Positions 25,264-30,295 of a DNA stretch of 30,295 nucleotides are shown piece by piece. Made by a program: the position numbers and the translations under genes. The notes under the pieces are model-generated. The model was not told where the DNA came from. It was given only the letters and a program-made list of their open reading frames with translations, and searched no databases. The stretch's first letter is position 1; each line of letters starts with the position of its first letter. Origin of the DNA: DATGLE01 sp035294325 (GTDB taxonomy: Bacteria; Chloroflexota; Ktedonobacteria; Ktedonobacterales; Ktedonobacteraceae); contig DATGLE010000135.1 of assembly GCA_035294325.1 (NCBI GenBank), forward strand, positions 1 through 30,295, in the 5' to 3' direction.

Positions 25264-26610
25264 ATGCAGCCAAAGATCTGCATTATTGGCGCGGGCAGCG
25301 CGGTATTTTCGCTCAGCCTGATTCGCGATCTCTGCCTCACGCCGAATCTGCGCGGCAGCACAGTCAGCCTGATGGACATTGACCAGGCGCGCGTGGAAGC
25401 CGTCTATTCCCTGTGCAAGCGCTATGCGGTGGAAGTCGGCATAGAGTTACACCTGGAGAAGACGACAGACCGGCATGCAGCGCTTCACGGAGCGGATTTT
25501 GTCATTAACACTGCGCTGGTGGCCGGGCATAGCCGGCTGCGCGCTGGCTGGAAAGTCGGGCAGCAGCACGGCTATCGCTTCGGCGGCAGCCTGCATCTGA
25601 TGCACGATGAGGCGTTCTGGATTAATTTCTACCAGTTGCAGTTTTTCGAGTCCGTGCTCAATGATATCCTGGCAATCTGTCCCGATGCGTGGTATCTCCA
25701 GGTTGCGAACCCGGTCCTGGCCGGCATCACCTGCCTGGCGCGCAAGTACCCACAGGCAAAGATCATCGGCCTGTGCCACGGTTTCTCCGGCGTCTACCGG
25801 CTAGCCGATGCGCTGGGTCTGGAGAGAGAGCATTTCACGTTTGAAGTCCCCGGCGTCAACCATAGCGTCTGGCTGACGCACGCCTATCACCGGGGAGAAG
25901 ATATCTTTCCTTTGCTCGACGCCTGGATAGAACGCGAGGCTCCCGCGTACTGGAAAACCTGCCCGCTCAGCGATGAACTGGGACCGAAGGCGGTTGACCT
26001 CTATCGCCGCTTCGGCGCCTTTCCTATCGGCGATACCTGCACGGTGGGCGGCGGTTCCTGGCCGTGGTGGTATCATACCGACGCGGAAACGGAACGACAC
26101 TGGCATGAAGATCCCGCGACATGGTGGCAGCGCCACTTTGTTTCAGGAGAGCGCAAGGTAGCCGAGATCGCGCGCGTCGCCGGAGATGATAAGACCAGCG
26201 TGGTAGAGCATTTCCCGCCCACGATGTCGGGCGAGGTCATGGTGCCGATCATCGAATCCATCGCCTGCGATATCCCCAGGGTAATTATAGGCAATATTCA
26301 AAATAGCGGCGAATTTGTGCCGGGCCTGCCGCGAGATTTCGCGGTGGAGATCCCCACGCTGGTCAGTAAGCGCGGCATTGAAGGCATCCGCACGCAGGGG
26401 CTTCCTGCCCCGGTCCTCTCGCATATCCTGCGTGACCGTGTGGCAACGGTGAACCTTGAGCTGGAAGCCTATGCATCGGGAAGCCGTGAAGCTCTGCTCC
26501 AGCTTATTCAAATGGATCCGTGGACGCGCTCTGAGCAGCAGGCGCGTGATTTGCTGGATGACATCCTGGCTTTGCCCTCTCATGAAGCTCTGCGACAGCA
26601 CTATCAGTAA
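25264..26610 (+). CDS. GH4 NAD- and metal-dependent glycosidase (alpha-glucuronidase/galacturonidase-like)
   Basis: A 448-residue GH4 enzyme. The N-terminal Rossmann motif CIIGAGSAVFS (6-16) binds NAD. Cys171 (GLCHGF) and His200 (VPGVNHSVWL) are the expected Mn ligands, with the same 29-residue spacing as in characterised GH4 enzymes. GH4 acts by oxidising C3 and eliminating the aglycone, so it tolerates unusual glycosidic bonds. The CHGF form of the subgroup motif is the type associated with alpha-glucuronidases, while CHSV marks alpha-galactosidases. That makes a uronic acid glycoside the best guess. AAGGAG lies seven bases before ATG 25264. The stop is 13 bp from MITE2 and its flanking repeat. 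Confidence 0.88.
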   Translation: MQPKICIIGAGSAVFSLSLIRDLCLTPNLRGSTVSLMDIDQARVEAVYSLCKRYAVEVGIELHLEKTTDRHAALHGADFVINTALVAGHSRLRAGWKVGQQHGYRFGGSLHLMHDEAFWINFYQLQFFESVLNDILAICPDAWYLQVANPVLAGITCLARKYPQAKIIGLCHGFSGVYRLADALGLEREHFTFEVPGVNHSVWLTHAYHRGEDIFPLLDAWIEREAPAYWKTCPLSDELGPKAVDLYRRFGAFPIGDTCTVGGGSWPWWYHTDAETERHWHEDPATWWQRHFVSGERKVAEIARVAGDDKTSVVEHFPPTMSGEVMVPIIESIACDIPRVIIGNIQNSGEFVPGLPRDFAVEIPTLVSKRGIEGIRTQGLPAPVLSHILRDRVATVNLELEAYASGSREALLQLIQMDPWTRSEQQARDLLDDILALPSHEALRQHYQ

Positions 26611-26623
26611 CGTGCAATGTTAG

Positions 26624-26773
26624 TAACGCCATGTACATGTTGTTGTGCGCCGCGACGCATTCGGGGGAGGGAAGTCTGTGGGCAGAGTGCCGCAGGCACT
26701 CTGCCCACAGACTTCCCTCCCTGGCGAACCGCACAGCGGTGAGTCTTCAGGAGAAAACATGCATATGGCGTCA
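26624..26773. mobile_element. MITE-like non-autonomous element, copy 2 (MITE2)
   Basis: A 150-bp element with terminal inverted repeats TAACGCCATGTACATGTT (left) and TGACGCCATATGCATGTT (read inward from the right). It is flanked by a 5-bp direct repeat GTTAG (26619-26623 and 26774-26778), a good target-duplication candidate. It holds a long hairpin with TGCCGCAGGCA at its tip and a small ACCGC/GCGGT stem-loop. Read in reverse complement it aligns with MITE1 throughout. It sits between the GH4 gene and the SnoaL-like gene. Confidence 0.75.
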
Positions 26774-26792
26774 GTTAGAAGGAGAAGAGATA

Positions 26793-27233
26793 ATGGATGG
26801 ACGCGACGAAGTTAACGCAGTGATCGAGCATATGATCGCGGTGATGAACGAACATGATCTTGACGCCTGCGTCGCCTGTTATAGCGAGGACGCGCGGCTG
26901 CAAGATCCTCGTTTCCCGCACCCGGTACAGGGGAGCCAGTATGTGCGTGAGGGTTTCAAGTACTGGTTTGACGCCTTCCCTGATGTTCATGTGACCGTAG
27001 TTGATCGCATCATCGATGGTCCGAAAGTAGCGCTCGAATGGGTATTTGAAGCGACGCACCTGGGCGAATATCTGGGGGCGGCGCCCAGTGGCAAGCGTTT
27101 CAAGGTGCTCACGGCTGCCCATTTCGCTGTAGAAGATGGCAAGGTCACACGCGATTTCAGTCTCTTTGACGCCAGCGCGCTCAGAATGCTGGAAGCGCTG
27201 GCCTCATCCAGCGACAGGGAAGGAGCAAGCTAA
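26793..27233 (+). CDS. SnoaL-like / NTF2-fold protein
   Basis: A 146-residue protein of the SnoaL-like polyketide cyclase / ester cyclase group (NTF2 cone fold). Typical features are EHMIAVMNEHDLDACVACYSEDA, GSQYVREGFKYWFDAFPDVHVTV, VALEWVFEATHLGEYLG and FKVLTAAHFAVEDGKVTRD. Such proteins include isomerases, hydratases and hydrolases as well as uncharacterised members tied to sugar metabolism, so no reaction is assigned. The start is ATG 26793, preceded by AAGGAGAAG. A longer frame would begin inside MITE2 and is rejected. The stop codon is immediately followed by the ATG of the SDR gene, so the pair is translated together. Confidence 0.8.
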   Translation: MDGRDEVNAVIEHMIAVMNEHDLDACVACYSEDARLQDPRFPHPVQGSQYVREGFKYWFDAFPDVHVTVVDRIIDGPKVALEWVFEATHLGEYLGAAPSGKRFKVLTAAHFAVEDGKVTRDFSLFDASALRMLEALASSSDREGAS

Positions 27234-28016
27234 ATGGGGAGACTTCAAGGGAAGGTCGCGATCATTACCGGAGCCGGCTCCGGCATTGGTCGCGGGGGCG
27301 CATTGCGCTTCGCGGCGGAGGGTGCGAAGGTAGTAGTCGCGGATATCCGGCCGGCGCAAACCGTTGTAGAGGAGATACGCCAGGGCGGTGGCGAGGCAAT
27401 TGCGGTGCAGGTGGATGTCAGCCAGGCAAAGCCGGTGGCAGCCATGCTTGATGCCGCCCTTGAGCGGTATGGGCGCATTGATATTCTCTGGTCGAATGCC
27501 GGCGTTCAGGTAAACAAGCCCGTAGAGACGACGAGTGACGAAGAGTATGCTCGCGTGATGGATGTCAATGTCAGGGGATTTTTCCACTGTGTACGAGTGG
27601 TCGTACCGCATATGATTGAACAGCGCAGCGGTGTGATCCTGTGTACGAGTTCGGTAGATGGATTGATTGGAGAGCGTGATAACGCCGTCTACGCGGCAAG
27701 CAAAGGCGCGCTCATGGCGATGGCTCGCGCGATGGCCGCCGATTATGCACGCTACGGCATTCGTGTCAATAGCCTCTGCCCCGGCTGGATCGATACGCCG
27801 ATCAACGACCCTTTTTTCCTGCACAATCCGGCGGCGAAGGCGCTGGCTGCAAGCTATCAGCCACTTGGCCGCCTGGGTCTTCCAGCCGACATCGCCGCCG
27901 CCGCTGCCTTCCTGTGCTCCGATGATGCAAGCTTCGTCACCGGGACTGCTCTGGTAGTAGATGGTGGTTTTACCTCTACCTGGCTGGAGACGCCATCCGA
28001 AACAGAGCCGCACTGA
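27234..28016 (+). CDS. Short-chain dehydrogenase/reductase (SDR)
   Basis: A 260-residue classical SDR. TGAGSGIG (11-18) binds NAD(P), NAG follows at about residue 86, and the catalytic Ser140, Tyr153 and Lys157 (YAASK) are in place. RVNSLCPGWIDTP and the C-terminal GTALVVDGGFTS complete the family pattern. Asp37 after the second strand (VVVADI) suggests NAD rather than NADP. In this operon it could oxidise a sugar or sugar alcohol ahead of the IlvD-type dehydratase, but the substrate is not shown by the sequence. The ATG directly abuts the upstream TAA, with GGAAGGAG inside the preceding gene's end. A short GC-rich hairpin (28021-28037) lies just after the stop. Confidence 0.92.
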   Translation: MGRLQGKVAIITGAGSGIGRGGALRFAAEGAKVVVADIRPAQTVVEEIRQGGGEAIAVQVDVSQAKPVAAMLDAALERYGRIDILWSNAGVQVNKPVETTSDEEYARVMDVNVRGFFHCVRVVVPHMIEQRSGVILCTSSVDGLIGERDNAVYAASKGALMAMARAMAADYARYGIRVNSLCPGWIDTPINDPFFLHNPAAKALAASYQPLGRLGLPADIAAAAAFLCSDDASFVTGTALVVDGGFTSTWLETPSETEPH

Positions 28017-28382
28017 TCTACCTGCCAGCAGGGCAGGAGCGTGGCAGGAACTGAGGAAGGTGATGTATTCGCTATCATGGCCCACTATCAGGAGCTCGTA
28101 AGAGCCATTCAGACGTTTTTCACCTTTGGCTTCGAGCAGTTCCCGATGAGGTTCAAGACAAAGAGTGCGCACGAGAAGCTAATGGGAGGAGTTGCCTGTT
28201 CTCTGGTGGCAAAAGATCTCTTACCAGTTTGCTTCGCTCATGGCGTCTTAGGGATACAACTGGTCAGGCAACGCCTGATGTTGCCCGGTTCTGGCTCCCC
28301 GGCTGCCGATCCCCTCCCAGGAGAAACCGGCGCCGGGGAGCAAAGAACTGCCAGAGTATCTATTTGCTAAGGAGAAACAAAG
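28017..28382. other. Intergenic region between SDR and DUF4397 genes
   Basis: About 365 bp. It has a short hairpin after the SDR stop (CCTGCC/GGCAGG, 28021-28037), a small TCAGGC/GCCTGA stem near 28264 and 10-bp complementary arms at 28294-28341. A 109-codon plus-strand frame starting at GTG 28041 has no family features and is not called. No strong promoter was found. Confidence 0.5.
28294..28341. repeat. Inverted repeat upstream of the DUF4397 gene
   Basis: Perfect arms GCTCCCCGGC (28294-28303) and GCCGGGGAGC (28332-28341) with a 28-base loop, ending about 40 bp before the start codon. It could be a leader hairpin or a terminator for the upstream operon. Confidence 0.45.
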
Positions 28383-29120
28383 ATGCAAGCGAAACGATCC
28401 TTCTTCGTGTTGCCGGGCCGCCTGTCGATGCTGGCAGGAATACTGGCATTTCTGACCTTTATTGTGATGCAGGGAACGCCCGTCTCCGCGGCTTCTCACT
28501 ATCATGCTACTCCCTCCTGGCATAGCGATGCCTTTGTCCGTGTCGTGCATGCCTCCCCGGCAGCGGGAACGGTGGATGTCTTCGTTGATGGCAGCAAGCT
28601 GTTGAACGATTTTCGCTTTGGCACCGTGACCGGCTATGTCGCGCTCTCCGCCGGGAAACACAGAATTCAGGTGGCTCCCGATGGGAAAGGAAGAGCAGCA
28701 TCGGTGATCGACGAGACCGTGGCCGTTGAGGCAGGCGTCGCTTACACCGTGGCGGCTATTGGCACGAAGGCATCGGGGTTCTCGCTGCAAGCCTTCGTTG
28801 ATAATAACCGCACCGCCGATGGTAAGGCAAAGGTACGCGTCTACCATCTCTCGCCCAATGCAGGCCCGGTCAATGTCGCAGTCGGTGGTGAGACGGTGAT
28901 CAAGGGCCTGACCTACCGCAATGCCAGCGATTACCTGAGCGTGGCTCCTGGCTCTTACACCTTCAAAGTGACGGCGATCCAGGCCAATGCCACTGTCCCG
29001 GTGAGCGCTACTCTCAAAGAATGTACCGTCAATAGCGTCTTCGCTGTGGGCCTGTTTGGAGGTCGCCCGGCGCTGCAATTTGTGCTGGCTTCGGCCAGGA
29101 GCGCTGCCTGCGACGATTAG
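28383..29120 (+). CDS. Secreted DUF4397-domain protein
   Basis: A 245-residue exported protein of unknown function. The N-terminus has basic residues, a hydrophobic core (about 16-32, MLAGILAFLTFIVMQG) and a signal peptidase I site near VSA-AS (about 36-38). The mature part holds two beta-rich repeats typical of DUF4397: FVRVVHASPAAGTVDVFVDG (about 51-70) and KVRVYHLSPNAGPVNVAVGG (about 156-175). Two cysteines near the C-terminus (in KECTV and AACDD) may form a disulfide outside the cell. AAGGAG is eight bases before ATG 28383. It stands alone between hairpins, apart from the catabolic operon. Confidence 0.88.
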   Translation: MQAKRSFFVLPGRLSMLAGILAFLTFIVMQGTPVSAASHYHATPSWHSDAFVRVVHASPAAGTVDVFVDGSKLLNDFRFGTVTGYVALSAGKHRIQVAPDGKGRAASVIDETVAVEAGVAYTVAAIGTKASGFSLQAFVDNNRTADGKAKVRVYHLSPNAGPVNVAVGGETVIKGLTYRNASDYLSVAPGSYTFKVTAIQANATVPVSATLKECTVNSVFAVGLFGGRPALQFVLASARSAACDD

Positions 29121-29139
29121 CCAGTTTTTCGCGAACTAT

Positions 29140-29195
29140 TGGCGGCTTCTGCCACAGGCAGGCTGTACAGCCTGCCTGTGTGGCAGAAGCCGCCA
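29140..29195. repeat. Long hairpin after the DUF4397 gene
   Basis: The centre is a perfect 20-bp palindrome (29157-29176). It is extended by 17-bp arms (29140-29156 and 29179-29195) with a 2-base bulge. It starts 19 bp after the stop and has no T-run, so it could be a 3'-end structure or a repeat element. It resembles the MITE hairpins in design but lacks their terminal repeats. Confidence 0.7.
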
Positions 29196-29220
29196 GCAAG
29201 CGGCCAGAGGGTCCGGGAGT

Positions 29221-29273
29221 AATGATCTCGACCAGCCATCGTTGCGCGCTTCATCGTCCTGGTTGAGATGATT
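29221..29273. repeat. Imperfect inverted repeat upstream of the ALDH remnant
   Basis: Arms 29221-29235 and 29259-29273 are complementary over 15 bp with two mismatches and flank a 23-base loop. The role is unknown. Confidence 0.4.
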
Positions 29274-29350
29274 CCAGCAACCATCTTTGCATGAAACTTT
29301 CATGGTAAGTACTCTTCTCTTTTGCCGTCTATCATGCCTCTGCGTTTCAC

Positions 29351-29740
29351 CTGCAAACCGGCGGAGCAGACGCCACTCTCCGCCCTGCGCCTGGGCGAAC
29401 TGATCGGTGAGGCCGGGTTCCCGAACGGCGTGGTCAACAGCGTGCCGGGCTACGGTGAGACGGCGGGCGCGGCGCTCGCTGCCCACAACGAGGTAGACAG
29501 GGTGGCCTTTACCGGGTCGACTGAGGCCGGCAAGCTCATCGTTCAGGCGCTGCTGGCAATCTCAAGAAGGTCTCGCTCCATCTGGGCGGCAAATCGCCCA
29601 ACATCGTCCTCAAGGATGTAGATCTGGAGACGGCCATTGCTGGCGCCTCCTCGGCCATCATCTTTGATCACGGCCAGTGCTGTAGCGCTGGTTCGCGCCT
29701 GTTTGTAGAGAAAGAGGTGTTCGACAAGGTGGCCGGCGGG
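29351..29740 (+). pseudogene. Aldehyde dehydrogenase remnant, frameshifted and truncated at both ends
   Basis: About 130 codons match the middle of the NAD-dependent aldehyde dehydrogenase family, which is normally near 480-500 residues. The first part reads KPAEQTPLSALRLGELIGEAGFPNGVVN and VAFTGSTEAGKLIVQA. The frame then shifts by a one-base loss near 29547-29551. The second part reads NLKKVSLHLGGKSPNIVLKDVDLE and IIFDHGQCCSAGSRLFVEKEVFDKV. The catalytic Cys motif GQCC survives, but the general-base Glu of the ELGG motif is His. The N-terminal coenzyme region and the C-terminal oligomerisation part are absent, and the sequence after 29740 no longer matches. It is a dead gene, perhaps left by a deletion. 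Confidence 0.85.
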
Positions 29741-29921
29741 ACCGCGCCTGGCTGCGCCGTGCTGGGCCTGCTCGTGCGCTGGCGCTGGCCGCGTGACCAT
29801 GCGCCCATCGAAGGCGCCGTTACGGCGCCGCATGAGGCTATCGATCCTGTTGCACAGCAGCAAGAAAGAGAGTAGGATAGAACATATATTCTTAATCCTT
29901 GCAGGAGAGGAGCCTCGCGAT
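29741..29921. other. Non-coding stretch before the methyltransferase
   Basis: The frame of the aldehyde dehydrogenase remnant stays open to about 29876 but loses family similarity. It may be joined foreign sequence. The segment ends with GGAGAGGAG, the ribosome binding site of the methyltransferase. Confidence 0.4.
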
Positions 29922-30295
29922 ATGACGAACCTTCTTAACCGGCTGCGGGATGCCGTTCTTGACGATCAATATGCCCATCCAACGGGCCTGGTGGGGCGCT
30001 GGCTCGGCCAGCGCATGGCCCGCCAGCACCTGCCAGAAACCCTCTGGACGCTCTCCCTGCTCAATCTGCAACCGCAGGATCAAGTATTAGAGCTGGGTTT
30101 TGGCGCGGGCCAGGCCATTGCTCTTGTCGCCGCTCAGCTCACCAGCGGACAGGTCTACGGTATCGATCTCTCACAGGAGATGGTGCGCGCCGCCCGCCGT
30201 CGCAATGCCGGGGCGATCACTGCGGGACGGGTTGTGCTGCGCCAGGGTGAGGTGTCAGACCTCCCCTTTGCCGACGAGCAGTTTCACAAAGTGTT
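29922..30295 (+). CDS. Class I SAM-dependent methyltransferase, C-terminus off the window
   Basis: The first 124 codons of a UbiE/Methyltransf_11-type methyltransferase. The SAM-binding motif I is QVLELGFGAGQAI (about 57-69), and acidic motif II follows in VYGIDLSQEM (about 84-93). A post-II segment VVLRQGEVSDLPFADEQF continues to the right edge. The substrate is not evident. Start ATG 29922 is chosen because GAGAGGAG lies nine bases upstream. The frame is open further up to an ATG at 29799, but that stretch has no family similarity. It lies just after a dead aldehyde dehydrogenase. Confidence 0.85.
   Translation, partial: MTNLLNRLRDAVLDDQYAHPTGLVGRWLGQRMARQHLPETLWTLSLLNLQPQDQVLELGFGAGQAIALVAAQLTSGQVYGIDLSQEMVRAARRRNAGAITAGRVVLRQGEVSDLPFADEQFHKV

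Larger units (their letters stand above)
29121..29350. other. Intergenic region after the DUF4397 gene
   Basis: No gene is seen. The segment holds a long hairpin (29140-29195), an imperfect 15-bp inverted repeat (29221-29273) and the palindrome CATGAAACTTTCATG (29290-29304), then runs into the aldehyde dehydrogenase remnant. Confidence 0.5.

Noticed and set aside
26631..26792. Longer start for the SnoaL-like gene
   Set aside because: The extra 54 codons read through MITE2. A good ribosome binding site precedes ATG 26793, where family similarity begins.
27204..28172. 322-codon minus-strand frame opposite the SDR gene
   Set aside because: Antisense shadow of an unmistakable SDR with full catalytic motifs. 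It has no ribosome binding site or family features.
28041..28370. 109-codon plus-strand frame before the DUF4397 gene
   Set aside because: It has a GTG start without a good ribosome binding site, a composition with no recognisable domain, and overlap with inverted repeats.
29799..29921. In-frame upstream ATG extending the methyltransferase by 41 codons
   Set aside because: The extension has no family similarity, while ATG 29922 has a strong ribosome binding site.
1..30295. CRISPR arrays, tRNA or rRNA genes
   Set aside because: No regularly spaced direct repeats and no recognisable RNA gene sequences were seen on either strand.

Overview
The window looks like chromosomal DNA of a Chloroflexota bacterium, most likely class Ktedonobacteria. 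This is an inference from the gene set: XRE-type HTH plus NB-ARC regulators, a large sugar-uptake and glycan-catabolism repertoire, a DUF4397 secreted protein, high GC and many long hairpin repeats. No rRNA, tRNA or CRISPR was seen, so the taxonomic call is moderate.

Region 1 (1-4060, minus strand) holds two HTH/NB-ARC STAND proteins on either side of an orphan ParB-family gene. The first runs off the left edge and the second stops right after its NB-ARC core. A parS-like palindrome lies just beyond the parB stop. A 144-bp MITE-like element (MITE1) abuts the end of the short NB-ARC gene.

Region 2 (4454-7654, plus) has a cytoplasmic GH15 glucoamylase/trehalase-like enzyme and a MalK/MsiK-like ABC ATPase without its own permeases.

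Region 3 (7805-14728) is a fructose-type PTS locus: a divergent LacI-family repressor, then a fused EIIA-HPr-EI protein, 1-phosphofructokinase and an EIIB-EIIB-EIIC permease with two nearly identical EIIB domains. A near-consensus promoter has a 16-bp palindromic operator lying across its spacer and -10 box. Two related sites lie nearer the repressor.

Region 4 (15010-28016) is a divergent catabolic locus. To the left are a GntR/FCD regulator and a HemL-like class III aminotransferase. To the right are an FAD amine oxidase, an ABC sugar-type importer (Tat lipoprotein and two permeases, no ATPase), a GH30-like glycosidase, an IlvD/Edd sugar-acid dehydratase, a GH4 glycosidase with a CHGF motif, a SnoaL-like protein and an SDR dehydrogenase. 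Both promoters carry TGTATACA-type palindromes, so one GntR protein probably controls both arms. The substrate is unknown. The enzyme mix suggests a glycoside containing a uronic acid or a nitrogen-bearing sugar. A second MITE copy (MITE2) sits inside this operon, and a REP-like hairpin separates the binding protein from the first permease.

Region 5 (28017-30295) has a secreted DUF4397 protein, two hairpins, a degraded aldehyde dehydrogenase remnant and the start of a SAM-dependent methyltransferase that runs off the right edge.
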